64,000 nucleotides of DNA from Pseudomonadota bacterium (lineage in GTDB: Bacteria; Pseudomonadota; Gammaproteobacteria; Steroidobacterales; GCA-2729495): contig CAUJHF010000020.1 in assembly GCA_963204745.1 (NCBI GenBank), forward strand, positions 62,001 to 126,000, read 5' to 3'. The notes beneath the pieces are model-generated. The model made no database searches and was not told the DNA's origin. It worked only from the letters and a program-made list of their open reading frames with translations. How positions within the stretch are numbered: the first letter of the stretch is position 1; each line of letters begins with the position of its first letter. The position numbers and the translations under genes were made by a program. Of this stretch, positions 25,770 to 35,800 are shown in pieces.

Positions 25770-26524
25770 CGGTCCGCTTCCATAATACTGGTGCTACGCA
25801 GCACATCCTGTGCCCAGCGCGAGTGGAATTCACGCTCGAGTACCTCGCCCCGCACCCGCATCGCGAGTACGCCCAGAAAAAAGAACGTAAAGCCCAGAAT
25901 CATCGTCAGCAATGGCCAGAGCATGTTGAAGACGATCGACGGCGCATCGAGTTTGGAGATCGACGGCCCCTGGTGCAACCCCGCCCACCACAATACCGAG
26001 AAGTGGATGATCGGCACATTGACCACGCCAGCCAGCGCGAGTACCGCACTGGCCCGGTCGGACTGGTTCAGGTCATTGAAGGCGCTGCGCAGACTCATAT
26101 AGCCGAAGTAGAGAAACAGCAGGATCAGCTCCGAAGTCAGGCGTGGTTCCCACTGCCAGTAGGTTCCCCACATGGGCTTGCCCCACAGCATGCCCGTGAT
26201 CAGCGCCGCCGCAGTGAAACTCGCGCCGATGGGTGCACAGCTCGCAGCCACCGCATGCGCGAGTTTGATGCGCCAGATCAGGCCGATACCAGCGGCAAGT
26301 GCCATCGTTACGTAGATCATCATCGACAGATAGGCAGATGGCACGTGCACGTAGATGATCCGGTAGCCGTCACCCTGCTGATAGTCAGCCGGCGCAACCA
26401 CGAGTCCGCCCCAGATGCCGAGGACGATCAGCAGCAAGGCCGGCCAGAGCAGCCATGGCACCAGGCTTGCTGCCACGCGATAGAAATGCGGCGGCGAGGC
26501 GAGGCGATAAAACCATGTCCACAT
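25766..26524 (-). CDS. ccmC: haem transporter/exporter CcmC
   Basis: 252 aa, six predicted membrane helices. It attaches haem to CcmE at the periplasmic face. The WWD-type motif reads MWGTYWQWEPRLTSELILLF, with Glu where E. coli CcmC has Asp; periplasmic histidines occur in RIIYVHVPSAYLSMMIY and IIHFSVLWWAGLHQGPS. I chose the ATG at 26524 (MWTWFYRLASPPHFY), which is typical; the longer frame runs into ccmB. Confidence 0.94.
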   Translation of the reverse strand: MWTWFYRLASPPHFYRVAASLVPWLLWPALLLIVLGIWGGLVVAPADYQQGDGYRIIYVHVPSAYLSMMIYVTMALAAGIGLIWRIKLAHAVAASCAPIGASFTAAALITGMLWGKPMWGTYWQWEPRLTSELILLFLYFGYMSLRSAFNDLNQSDRASAVLALAGVVNVPIIHFSVLWWAGLHQGPSISKLDAPSIVFNMLWPLLTMILGFTFFFLGVLAMRVRGEVLEREFHSRWAQDVLRSTSIMEADR

Positions 26525-26543
26525 AGGTCCGTATGCTCCGTAT

Positions 26544-27224
26544 TCAATCTGCGCTGATGCGTATCGCCATGGCCGCGGCAGGCGGTGCAAGACTCAAGGC
26601 CAGAGCCAGCAGCGCACCCAGAAGATAGAGTGGCCCGGTAGGGTCATCGCCGCTCAGGGCGATATCCGTCGCGCGCGCACCCAGCATCAGCACCGGCAGC
26701 ATCAGCGGCCCGACCATCAATGCCAGCAGCACGCCGGACTGTCGCAGTCCGGCTGTCAATGCTGCGCCGATCGAGCCCAGCAGACTGATCGTTGGTGTAC
26801 CGATCAGCAATGAAAGCAGCAAAGTGCTGATCGCGTCGGCTGGCAAATGGTAGGTGATGGCAAGCATCGGTGCCACGGCTACAACCGGCAGGCCGGTAAC
26901 CAGCCAGTGCGCAAGCGTCTTGGCGAGTATAACGAGACCCAATGGATAGGGTAGCGTCAGCAGCTGCTCCATGGTGCCGTCCTCGATGTCGGCACGAAAC
27001 AGCTGGTTGAGTGAGAGCAAGGCGGCCAGCAGCGCGGCAATCCACAGCACCCCTGGCGCGAGCGCGCGCAGAAACTCTGCACGGGGATTCAGTGCCAGCG
27101 GGAACAGGGCGACAACCAGCACAAAGAAAACAACCGGATTGCAGATATCCGACCAGCGTCGCATGGCGATCATCAGATCACGCTGGAGCACGATCAGGAA
27201 CAGACTGCCCAGTCCGAGATTCAA
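26544..27224 (-). CDS. ccmB: haem exporter permease CcmB
   Basis: 226 aa membrane protein of the CcmABCD ABC-type complex. It has six hydrophobic segments and the typical FRADIEDGTMEQLLTLPYPL cytoplasmic block. The start is TTG at 27224, with GGGAGAGG upstream, and it overlaps the ccmA stop as TTGA. Confidence 0.93.
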   Translation of the reverse strand: MNLGLGSLFLIVLQRDLMIAMRRWSDICNPVVFFVLVVALFPLALNPRAEFLRALAPGVLWIAALLAALLSLNQLFRADIEDGTMEQLLTLPYPLGLVILAKTLAHWLVTGLPVVAVAPMLAITYHLPADAISTLLLSLLIGTPTISLLGSIGAALTAGLRQSGVLLALMVGPLMLPVLMLGARATDIALSGDDPTGPLYLLGALLALALSLAPPAAAMAIRISAD

Positions 27225-27838
27225 GCCGCCTCTCCCATTTGCAGCACCGTGGTTCGCGCTGAACCCATGTCGATGGACTGATGGGCGACGATGACGGCAG
27301 TGCCTGCGTTGGCCAGGTGCTTCTGCAACACTCGTTCCAGAAACTCCCGTCCCGCAGCGTCCAGATTCGTCTGTGGCTCATCCAGCAACCAGAGCGGTGC
27401 GCCGGACATCAGCACCCGGGCAAGTGCGGCGCGACGCTTCTGCCCGGCCGAGAGGACGCGGGCAGGCAGATCAGCACATGGAGTGAGCCCGGTCGATGCG
27501 AGAAGCTCAGGAAGCGCACTGGTTGCATAGCCGGACAGCCGGGCAAAAAAACGCAGGTTTTCGAGCGTCGTCAGATCAGGCTTCAGCGCAGTCGCATGGC
27601 CACAATAGGCGATCGTGTGGCGACCGGTCTCGTCGCGTGCGGACAAAGGGCGCCCCTGCCACCGAACATCACCCTCTTCGGCCAGGGTCAGGCCAGCAAT
27701 CACGCGCAGCAACGTTGTCTTTCCCGAGCCATTCGGACCCCGAATCAGCAACGCACCGCCCGGTGCGGCAGAAAACGACAGCTGATCGAACAGACAGTTC
27801 GCACCGCGCCACAGCGTCAGACCCGTGCCCGTAAGCAA
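27221..27838 (-). CDS. ccmA: haem exporter ATP-binding protein CcmA
   Basis: 205 aa ABC ATPase that powers release of haem-loaded CcmE. Walker A GPNGSGKTT is at residues 34-42, the ABC signature is VLSAGQKRRAALARVL, Walker B is LWLLDEPQTNLDA, and the H-loop is VIVAHQ. The frame is open to 27904. The TTG at 27838 is preceded by GGAGG at 5 nt and gives the standard CcmA length, so it is the preferred start. It is the first gene of the ccm operon. Confidence 0.92.
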   Translation of the reverse strand: MLTGTGLTLWRGANCLFDQLSFSAAPGGALLIRGPNGSGKTTLLRVIAGLTLAEEGDVRWQGRPLSARDETGRHTIAYCGHATALKPDLTTLENLRFFARLSGYATSALPELLASTGLTPCADLPARVLSAGQKRRAALARVLMSGAPLWLLDEPQTNLDAAGREFLERVLQKHLANAGTAVIVAHQSIDMGSARTTVLQMGEAA

Positions 27839-27985
27839 CTCCACCTCCGTAAACCGCTTTCCTTGCGGCGCGCCATCCTGCACCAGAATCCGCTTTTGGA
27901 ACAAGTTATTGAATGAATTCGTTCATACCACTTCGCAAATTTGCTGGCGGAAGTGAAGCGGCGATCGCCCTGGTCTCCTTCAGGC

Positions 27986-28014
27986 TTTACATAACTGAAA
28001 TGCCAAACTAGACT
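27986..28014 (+). promoter_or_regulatory. sigma70-type promoter of the FHA gene
   Basis: TTTACA (27986-27991) and TAGACT (28009-28014) are separated by exactly 17 nt in the gap between the divergent ccmA and FHA genes. The predicted transcript would start near 28021, about 25 nt before the TTG start. Confidence 0.5.
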
Positions 28015-28045
28015 GATCCCAAACAAGAAATGAGCGTTCTAGCCT

Positions 28046-28993
28046 TTGTCAGCACTGATCAACACCGGGGAACTTCAGGCTTCCGGTCGCGAGCAGGTAC
28101 CGCGCGTCGCGACACTGACCGCTGCCTCGGCCTATCTGAACCGCTGCCTGCTTGGTCAGCGTCCATTCGCGGTGCTTACCGGCAGCGCGCAACTGACGCT
28201 CGGCGCCCTCCTCGATCATCTTGTCGCTGAATGCCAGCGCCGCGACGATCTTCACCTGGTGCGGATCAATGCGCCTGGTGACAGTATCCCGAATTTCCTT
28301 ACGCGCGCACTGACGCAGCTTGGCTTCGAGCTTCAGGCCGTCGAAGTTGAAGATCTCCATAATCTGCTCATGGTCTTTCTGCGGCATGAAGGTGCGCGCG
28401 GACGCAGAACCGTATTCCTGATTGAGCACACTGAGCAGTGTGGGCCTCGTGTCCTCGAGTTCCTGCAGCTTCTTTCGCGAGTCCGGGTGACTGCGATACC
28501 CGCCGCCACCTTTGTCCTTGCGGGGACCCAGACGCTGTGCCGGATCCTCGATTCACCCGGCATGGCCGGACTCAGGCCGTTTACGCGTGAGCGCTTTGAT
28601 CTCGACGCGGCTGTTGTACGCGTCGCCGAGCCGGCGCTCAGCGTGGTTCGTAGTCCGCACGCCGCCGGACGGTCGCCCTCGGAACCGGTCGACGCTATCG
28701 CGCGTAAAAGCCTGGTCGTTATGCTTGATGGCGAGATTCTGGAGCGCCGGGCGCTCGCATGCGGGCGTATGTTGATCGGCCGCAGTCAGCACAACGATTT
28801 ATGCCTGCGGAGCCGCTTCGTGAGTCGCCACCACGCTGTACTGATCGTTACTGCAAACGAGGTCCATATAGTGGACCTGCGCAGCACCAACCCTGTGCGC
28901 GTAAATGGACGGGCCGTACAAAACCAGGCTCTGGCAACGGGTGACCTGCTCACTATAGGCAACTATCAGCTACGCTTCGACGCCAGTATTTGA
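28046..28993 (+). CDS. FHA-domain protein with degenerate ExeA/GspA-like ATPase half
   Basis: 315 aa. The C-terminus (~230-312) is a forkhead-associated domain: GRMLIGRSQHNDLCL, VSRHHAVLIV and DLRSTNPVRVNGRAV supply the phosphothreonine-binding Arg, Ser, His and Asn-Gly. The N-terminal ~200 residues follow the ExeA-family AAA layout but lack the nucleotide motifs: FAVLTGSAQLTLGALLDHL replaces Walker A, RRTVFLIEHTEQCGPRVLEF replaces Walker B, and FVLAGTQTLCRIL matches the sensor strand. The start is TTG without a clear ribosome binding site; an out-of-frame ATG at 28030 gives only 66 codons. Confidence 0.7.
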   Translation: MSALINTGELQASGREQVPRVATLTAASAYLNRCLLGQRPFAVLTGSAQLTLGALLDHLVAECQRRDDLHLVRINAPGDSIPNFLTRALTQLGFELQAVEVEDLHNLLMVFLRHEGARGRRTVFLIEHTEQCGPRVLEFLQLLSRVRVTAIPAATFVLAGTQTLCRILDSPGMAGLRPFTRERFDLDAAVVRVAEPALSVVRSPHAAGRSPSEPVDAIARKSLVVMLDGEILERRALACGRMLIGRSQHNDLCLRSRFVSRHHAVLIVTANEVHIVDLRSTNPVRVNGRAVQNQALATGDLLTIGNYQLRFDASI

Positions 28994-29019
28994 CCTGTTC
29001 GTCGTGGAGTGGCCAGTCG

Positions 29020-29565
29020 ATGGTGGTTCGCTACAGCCTGTATTTCATTGTTATGACTCTGTACACGGTGCCCCTGCTGGGCGTCACCGTGATGCCGCCA
29101 GCATTCCTGCTCGACTGGGAGCACGGTGCAGTATTCCTGCTCGTTATCCACGAGTTTTCCGGGTTTGTCTTTTTCGGCCACACACTGTTCAGCAACATCT
29201 GGGCCATGCGCGTGCGCATGACTGCCGACCACGCAACTGGCGTAATGGCCCGCGCGATGCTGCGCAAGATGGCGCTCGGCATCACTGCCCCAACGTCGAT
29301 ACTGAGCCCGCTGGCCGGTCTGCTGCTGGTCAACGGCTGGTTTGGCGGATTCGCGTCGGCACCATGGGCGCTCGCTGCCTACGTCGCATTCTGGGTCATG
29401 GCGGCAATACAGCTGGTGCCAGACATCATCCGTTACGCAGTCGATACCCATGCCGCAGATCCGAAGCGGGATGTGAAGACCGCAGCGATCCGCGGAATCG
29501 GCTCGACGATCCTGACCTTCTACATCATCTGGTGCATGGTCACGAAGAACGCATTGATCATCTGA
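29020..29565 (+). CDS. DUF2269-like integral membrane protein
   Basis: 181 aa with four or five hydrophobic segments (YSLYFIVMTLYTVPLLGVTV, AVFLLVIHEFSGFVFFGHTL, YVAFWVMAAIQLVPDIIRY). The histidine in the VIHEFSGFVFFGH segment and the four-helix pattern resemble the DUF2269 family of predicted membrane proteins; no activity is established. I chose the ATG at 29020 with GGAG upstream; a TTG at 28990 overlapping the FHA stop is possible. It converges with a gene of similar type 9 bases away. Confidence 0.55.
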   Translation: MVVRYSLYFIVMTLYTVPLLGVTVMPPAFLLDWEHGAVFLLVIHEFSGFVFFGHTLFSNIWAMRVRMTADHATGVMARAMLRKMALGITAPTSILSPLAGLLLVNGWFGGFASAPWALAAYVAFWVMAAIQLVPDIIRYAVDTHAADPKRDVKTAAIRGIGSTILTFYIIWCMVTKNALII

Positions 29566-29574
29566 GGATACCCG

Positions 29575-30033
29575 TTACCAGAGGATCGGCTTCCAGACCA
29601 TCAGGTACAGCACCACGAAAACGCTGACCGTGATACCGATCCAGCTAAAAGTGAGTCCGCGTGCAAGTCCTGCAATCTGTTGCTGCTCCGGCGGTTGCCG
29701 CGCAGTAAGGCGAATCCACTTCTTCATGAACGGACCGTAGGCAGTGCCCATCGCCGCCAGCACCAGTGTCAGAACCAGGCTGACGATAATCCATGGCGTG
29801 TTCGTCGGCCATAGTGACAGCCACATGGTGGTACCGCAGATCGTGGCGACGACATAGGCCGGAACCGCCAGTCTGTCATCTATTTTCTTGATCAGACGCA
29901 AAATATTCGAGCCATGCACGGGATCCGCATTGGCTGCCAGCAGCCAGAAAATATGCGTTACGTTTGACCCGAAGCCGATACAGGCAGAGACGATATGCAA
30001 CCATTTCAGGCTGAGATAGATTTCGGCAGTCAT
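29575..30033 (-). CDS. DUF2269 family integral membrane protein
   Basis: 152 aa, four predicted membrane helices. The N-terminus YLSLKWLHIVSACIGFGSNV with a histidine in helix 1 and the following THIFWLLAANADP are typical of DUF2269. Helix 2 (VPAYVVATICGTTMWLSLWP) and helix 3 (WIIVSLVLTLVLAAMGTAYG) follow. The histidines suggest haem or metal binding, but this is not shown. It lies tail to tail with the preceding membrane protein gene. Confidence 0.7.
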   Translation of the reverse strand: MTAEIYLSLKWLHIVSACIGFGSNVTHIFWLLAANADPVHGSNILRLIKKIDDRLAVPAYVVATICGTTMWLSLWPTNTPWIIVSLVLTLVLAAMGTAYGPFMKKWIRLTARQPPEQQQIAGLARGLTFSWIGITVSVFVVLYLMVWKPILW

Positions 30034-30071
30034 CCCGCCCCCGTCTGCCAGTTTCTCCGAACGGGAGAATA

Positions 30072-30725
30072 CTAAGGTACAGGAAGCGAGTCGACTTCAA
30101 TCAATACTTCGTTACGCCGCATAAACGGCAGGGTGAAGGGCGCGTTATAGCGTGCCAGTTGCGGTTCCCCGCGCACACCGATACCAGCTTCGGCGAGGAT
30201 GCCCAGCAGCTCGTCCCGATTGGCATTGTAGTTGCGCTCGGTCCAGCGACCGGAGTAACGAAGCACGGCGAACAGTCTTGCCGGCTCACGCACGATTTCT
30301 ATTCTTGAGTCTGCCGGTACCGGTGCGGTTTCAAGGGTATATTTCTGCGGCAGGGTAAAGGCGATACGCCATCCACGGGCCGAACCGGTTTGCTGAACCG
30401 GTACAGTCATGGCGATTTTCTCGCTTCCTGCCGTCTGCGATACGGGCGCCGTCATGGCGATCTTCGACTGAGCAGTGTTGCCGCCGCTGATGTATCTGAA
30501 CAGCCGGCGGAAACCTTCGTTACCTGCGCTCTCGAAATCGGCTGCGTCCTCCACCAGGGTCTCAGCCTTCAGGTAAGAGGCATATTCCCTGTACTCAACC
30601 TTTCCATCTGTGTGCCGGACCGTGTATGCGGGCTCCTCAATACTCATGGCGGGACTCCCAGATAAAAGCGCGATCGCAAATACAAGCAGTTGGATCAGGC
30701 CAGATGAACGCAGCAGGTGTTTCAT
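30072..30725 (-). CDS. SOUL-family haem-binding-type protein, exported
   Basis: 217 aa. A signal peptide ([20 protein letters not shown]) is followed by a SOUL domain. Hallmarks are [43 protein letters not shown] repeated as MTVPVQQ, and [19 protein letters not shown] at the C-terminus. SOUL/HBP proteins bind haem or other hydrophobic ligands. The start codon overlaps the upstream TspO-like gene (ATGA, 30722-30725), so the two are made together, probably for tetrapyrrole handling at the envelope. Confidence 0.88.
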   Translation of the reverse strand: MKHLLRSSGLIQLLVFAIALLSGSPAMSIEEPAYTVRHTDGKVEYREYASYLKAETLVEDAADFESAGNEGFRRLFRYISGGNTAQSKIAMTAPVSQTAGSEKIAMTVPVQQTGSARGWRIAFTLPQKYTLETAPVPADSRIEIVREPARLFAVLRYSGRWTERNYNANRDELLGILAEAGIGVRGEPQLARYNAPFTLPFMRRNEVLIEVDSLPVP

Positions 30726-31477
30726 GATGACCGGGGCGAAGCTGCCGGACCCGACAAGACAGATACAACGCTGACCACCACCATTACTGCGCAAGCCGCC
30801 GCAGCTGACAGCCTTACCGCAGGGCTTGTTTCGAGCGTCTGCAATACGATGCCAAGCGATGCCCAGCCGAATACCGCGGTATACAGGACGTCATGCGTTT
30901 TGACCCCCATGGCCGTATAGATGGCTGTTGCCGTAACAACACTGAGAAGTGCCCAGTCCTCCATCGGCAATCCAAACGGCCAGGTTTTCAGTTCAAAGAA
31001 CCATGCCGCAAGATTGGCAAGAACGGCCGTGCTGATCCAGCCGAAATACAGGCTGAACGGTGCATTCACGCAAAGCCGTTCAGTCTGGGATGACGCTGGC
31101 GTTGCACGCAGTCGGACATAGATGAAGGTCAGGCTGGCGAGGATGACGAGCATCAGTACCAGACTCTCGAATATCCGGCCGTAATGCCACATGAAGATCC
31201 AGAGTACATTGGCCACACAGCTGAGCCAGTATGCGGGTTCTATGCTGCGTACCCGCGACGCATTGGCCATCGGGACACGGGCAGCATAGACAGAGAAGGC
31301 TGCAAGTCCGAGATAGATCAGTCCCCAGATCGAGAACACCCAACCCGCGGGTGTAAAGCCCGTGGGATAGCGCGCGCTGATCTCACCCGTATTCACCCCG
31401 TTGATGGGCAAAATATTTGCAGCTGCGTTTACCCCTATGACAAGCAGAGTGAAGAAAATGGAGAGATATCTGCGCAT
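30722..31477 (-). CDS. TspO/MBR-like tryptophan-rich membrane protein (long form)
   Basis: 251 aa with about eight hydrophobic segments, longer than classical TspO (about 160 aa). Recognisable features: a first helix, then [20 protein letters not shown] and [20 protein letters not shown]. Further tryptophan-rich helices follow ([38 protein letters not shown]). This matches the long tryptophan-rich sensory protein family related to TspO, which bind porphyrins or sterols. It is translationally coupled to the downstream SOUL gene. Confidence 0.65.
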   Translation of the reverse strand: MRRYLSIFFTLLVIGVNAAANILPINGVNTGEISARYPTGFTPAGWVFSIWGLIYLGLAAFSVYAARVPMANASRVRSIEPAYWLSCVANVLWIFMWHYGRIFESLVLMLVILASLTFIYVRLRATPASSQTERLCVNAPFSLYFGWISTAVLANLAAWFFELKTWPFGLPMEDWALLSVVTATAIYTAMGVKTHDVLYTAVFGWASLGIVLQTLETSPAVRLSAAAACAVMVVVSVVSVLSGPAASPRSS

Positions 31478-31651
31478 GGCGGGATCTCCGTTCTAGATAT
31501 ACCGAATCGCGAGACAGCAGTTGCCGCTGCCTGATTAATGTATTCGCGGCCAGCGGCAATCCGGATTCGCCGCGTTGGCTGGTCATGCTGACGGGGGCTG
31601 ATCGGCCTGATTGTTGGTGCTGCCCCTTGCCTGCGGTATCAACAGACGGAA

Positions 31652-31740
31652 TGGTGCCCGGGGCCGGAATTGAACCGGCACGACCGTTTCCGGTCAACGG
31701 ATTTTAAGTCCGTAGCGTCTACCAGTTCCGCCACCCGGGC
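31652..31740 (-). tRNA. leuZ: tRNA-Leu (anticodon UAA)
   Basis: 89 nt including an encoded CCA. The acceptor stem GCCCGGG pairs with CCCGGGC; the anticodon loop is CTTAAAA within the stem CGGA/TCCG. A long variable arm (CCGGAAACGG) marks class II, and the T-loop GGTTCAATTCC is standard. In E. coli, leuZ directly follows glyW and cysT; here a three-gene module separates it from them. Confidence 0.97.
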
Positions 31741-31749
31741 CTGCGGATA
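31739..31749. repeat. 11-nt direct repeat, left copy
   Basis: GCCTGCGGATA, identical to 37118-37128. This copy covers the first two bases of tRNA-Leu and the 9 bases before it (on the minus strand). Together the copies bracket the DUF169-RND-MFP module. Confidence 0.6.
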
Positions 31750-31791
31750 TTCTAGTGCCTGGCGGCGGCAGCCGCATCGGCATGGTTCTCC

Positions 31792-32853
31792 TCAGGGTTT
31801 TTTCAGCATGGCGAGCCACTTGCCCATGCCGACGCTGTCAGCCTGTTCCTTTACGACAGCCGCAGTGACGACCCGATACGTCTTTTCCTCGGCAAAATCT
31901 TCCACGTTGCCGACCGCAAACTTGCGTACAAATTTCGGCGCCTTCGCGATCACCGCCATTGCCTCCTCCTCCCAGGGCATGCTGATAACAAGGCCATATT
32001 TTTCCCTGGCCAGTTGCGCACCGTCGGCGAGGTCCGGTGACGCCTGATCCTGCAATTCGACAGCGCGCTCGTGCTTTTTCGCCTTGCGGATCCAGTAGAT
32101 TGAATCAGGTGGGCGCGTCGCTTCGTAGATACCCTTCACATCGAGCGAGCCGCCCAGGAGTTTGACGAGATTGTTCGCCCAGCGTGCCGGAATGACCACA
32201 AACATCTCTTCCGGTTTGAGCTTGTTGTTCATGCGGCCGCCCATGTCGCCGGGTGTCAGCACCACATTCTCTTCGTACCACGGCGTTGCGAACATGTCGC
32301 TGCAAAATGATGAACCGGCCGCGGCACTCGGCTGCACACCATCTTCAACGGAGCGTACGGCGCCGATCTGCCCGGCCCAGAACGGTGTGCAGACAACGAC
32401 GATGGAGTCGATGCGAATATCCGCCGGTACCTTGTCCAGCGGCGCCGCACCTGCTCCGACGATTGCGCCTTGCGGCAAGATGTAGCGACCCGAATTGAAC
32501 TGGTGCGCGGCGTCGGGTTCGTAGGCTGGCAGATAGTCCGTCAGCAGACGACCGCTGCGAATCTGTTCGGTTCCCTCATGTACGCCGGTAATGTAGGCAC
32601 CGTGCAGGCAATCCTGATGTGATCTGTCGAAGTAGACGATTTGTCCGTCATCCATCGCGTGCCTGAGTATCTGGCAGGGATCAACCTTGATGCCGGTGTA
32701 CTCAGGCGGGATGCGCTCATGAAACAGGCTGATCGCCACCGGGTTACCACGGATCTTGCCGGACAGCACCGTACAGATGCCGGCTATATCCAGCTGCGAA
32801 GGCAGCAGCGGCGTTGATGTCTGCTTCAGGGTTGTGCCGGTCGATCCGGTCAA
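31792..32853 (-). CDS. DUF169 family protein
   Basis: 353 aa soluble protein. The DUF169 pattern is visible: GNPVAISLFHERIPPEY, DPCQILRHAMDDGQIVYF, CLHGAYITGVHEG and YLPQG-like RYILPQGAIVGAGAAPLD, with several cysteines (CQI, DCLHG, VCTPF, FCSDMF). The family has no established function; metal or iron-sulfur binding is a guess. The TTG at 32853 has GGAGG 8 nt upstream and overlaps the RND stop as TTGA; an ATG at 32868 is the alternative. Coupling to an efflux pump is unusual. Confidence 0.65.
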   Translation of the reverse strand: MTGSTGTTLKQTSTPLLPSQLDIAGICTVLSGKIRGNPVAISLFHERIPPEYTGIKVDPCQILRHAMDDGQIVYFDRSHQDCLHGAYITGVHEGTEQIRSGRLLTDYLPAYEPDAAHQFNSGRYILPQGAIVGAGAAPLDKVPADIRIDSIVVVCTPFWAGQIGAVRSVEDGVQPSAAAGSSFCSDMFATPWYEENVVLTPGDMGGRMNNKLKPEEMFVVIPARWANNLVKLLGGSLDVKGIYEATRPPDSIYWIRKAKKHERAVELQDQASPDLADGAQLAREKYGLVISMPWEEEAMAVIAKAPKFVRKFAVGNVEDFAEEKTYRVVTAAVVKEQADSVGMGKWLAMLKKP

Positions 32854-35800
32854 ACAGGCTTCCTCCATCGCGCAACCATATCAGCAACAAGGGAATATGC
32901 CGCAGGAACCACAACCAGAGACAACAAGGTAGACGTGAGCAGTCCACCGATCACGGAGACGCCTAGCGGAGCACGGAAATTGCCATCAGCACCAAATCCC
33001 AGCGCAATCGGCAGCATGCCTGCGCCCATCGCCACCGTTGTCATGATGACCGGACGCGCACGCTTGCGGCAGGCTTCCAGTACAGCTTCGCGTCGGGACA
33101 AGCCCTGGTCGCGCTCGCCGATGATGGCGTAGTCGACGATGAGAATGGAATTCTTGGTTGCGACGCCGGTCAGCATGAGGAGGCCGATCAGGGATGGCAG
33201 CGACAGCGCATATCCCGTGAGCAGCAGCCCGCCGAACGCACCCGCGCCGCACAGTGGTACGGCGGCAAGTATTACCCAGGGCTGCGAAGCGCTGCCGAAA
33301 AGCAGCAGCAGGACGACATATATGCTGACCAGACCTGCCAGGATCGACATGCCGAAACCGAACAACAGTTCGCCGAGTGCCTCGGCATCACCGCTCGGCA
33401 GGACGCGGACGCCGGCCGGCAGATTTCTTAGCGCAGGCAAGGCCCGTACTGCCTTGAGCACGGTGCCGACCGGCAGTCCATTCAACTCGGCCGTCACACG
33501 AATATTGCGCTCGCGGTTGAGACGGTCGATCTGCGCTGGCCCGCTGCCTTCGCGAATCGTCGCGACGGCCGAGAGCGGCACGCTGCCATCCCGTGTTGGT
33601 ATACGCAGCATCGACAGCAGTGCGACATCGCCAAGTGCCCGCTCCGCAACCTGCACACGAATCGGGATCTGTCGCTCAGCCAGATTCAGTTTGGCCAGCC
33701 GCTGCGTAAAATCACCGCTGGTAGCAACACGTGCGGCAGCTGCGATATCGACCGTTGTGACGCCCAGATCTGCGGCCCTGGCCGGGTCCGGTGTGATGAT
33801 TACCTCCGGCTGCAGCAGCGATGCAGTGGATGAAACACTGCCGAGCCCGGGCAACGTACGAACCGCCGCTTCCACCTCGCGCGCGGCGACAGTCAGTATT
33901 TCCGGATCGTTGCCGGCAAGTATGATCTCGAACAGCTTGCCAGGACCTACTGCCACAAAGGTGCTGCGCACGCCGGGCAGATCTCCGAGCCGTTTGCGCA
34001 GTTCGTCCTCCAGTTCCGGGACACCCCGTTTGTGATCCGGCTTGAAGGTTATGATCAGGCCGGCCTTGCGAAGATCTCCCAGGAAACCACCTTCATAGCC
34101 CATGTTGGCAACGGCACCTATGCGTGCATAGACGCTATCAACTTCCGGAACCTGTAAAACCAGCTGCCGAGCCTGCTCCGCAACTTCGGCAGTCTCGCGC
34201 AGACTGGCCCCTGGTGGCAGTTCGAGCGATACCTCGGTACGAGTGCCGCTGCCCGGCGGAAGAAAGGTGGTTGGAATCAGCGGTACCAGTGCGAGAGAGC
34301 CCAGGAATACGGCGAATGCAAGCAGCAGCGTCCGCTTGCGGTGGCGAAGCGCCGCTTCCACCCAGCGAATATAGCCCGGCATCCAGCCCGATTCCGCCAT
34401 GGTCTCCCCGGCCGACTGCATGAACTGGGCAGCCAGCATGGGCGTCAGGAGCCGGGCCACCAGCAGCGAACACAGGACGGCCGTTGCCGCAGTCCAGCCG
34501 AACTCGCGGAAAAACAGGCCAACCTGGCCACCGATCATGGCCACCGGAACGAAAACTGCAACCAGCGTCGCAGAAGTTGCGATCACCGCGATGCCGATCT
34601 CGTCTGCTGCGTCAATGGCAGCCTGCCGCGCCGACTTGCCCATGGCGCGATGACGGGCGATGTTTTCAACCTCGACGATGGCATCGTCGACGAGAATGCC
34701 GATGACTACCGCAAAGGCGAGCAGTGAAAGCAGGTTCAGGCTGAAACCAAACCAGTGCATCATGGCGAAAGTCGGAATCACGGAGAGCGGCAAGGCCACG
34801 GCACAGATCCACGTAGCCCGCCAGTCGCGAAGGAAGATCCAGACCACCACGACGGCAAGCACGGTCCCCTCAAGCAGCATGGCGACCGATGCGTCGTAGG
34901 AGCGCTCGGCAGGCTCTACGGCCGAGGCTACTTCGACAAAGCTGATCTCCGGATGATCGGCCGCAAGCCTTGCAATGCGTTCGCGAATACCGCGTCCCAC
35001 CCCCACTTCGCTCGTGCTGTGCGCGCGCTGTACGGAAAAAGACACGACTGGTTGGCCGTTGAGCAGAGCGACATCCCTGGGTTCAGCGAAGCCGTCGGTG
35101 ACGGTCGCCACCGCAGACAGGCGCACAACTCGCCCATCCGGCAATGACAGCGGGTAATTGGATAGCGCCGCTGCGCTGCGTACGGTCGCGACCGTACGCA
35201 CCGACTGTTCGCTGCCACCCAGCGTGGTGCGCCCGCCGGGCTGCTCCACCTGGATGCGCGCCAGCTGGTCGGAAAGCGTACCGGCCGTCAGCCCATACGC
35301 CTGCAGGCCATCAGGCCTAAGATCGACACGGATCTCACGATCGAAGCCGCCGATGCGGGTGACCCCGCCGACCCCGGGTACATCGAAGAGCGCCTTGCGA
35401 ACTGTGTCGTCGACAAACCAGCTCAGTTCATCCGGTGCCATGTTTTTTGACAGCACGGCATAGGTGAGCACTGCCCCGCCAATGGTGTTCACCCTGGCGA
35501 CAACGGGCTCATCGATATTCTGCGGAAGATCGATGCGGATCCGGTCGACCGCATCGCGCACTTCGTCCAGTGTCCTGCTCATGTCGTGGCCAAGCAGGAA
35601 CTGGATGCGTGTCTGCGAGCGGCCTTCAGTGATGGTTGAATGGAGCTTGTCGATATTCGCAATGCTTGCGACTGCATCTTCAACTTTGCGGGTTACATCA
35701 GTCTCAAGCTGGGCTGGCGTTGCACCACTGAGGGTTACCGTCACCGTGATCTGCGGGACGGTAAAGTCCGGCAGCGTTGCAATCGGCAGCTGGCGCAGGC

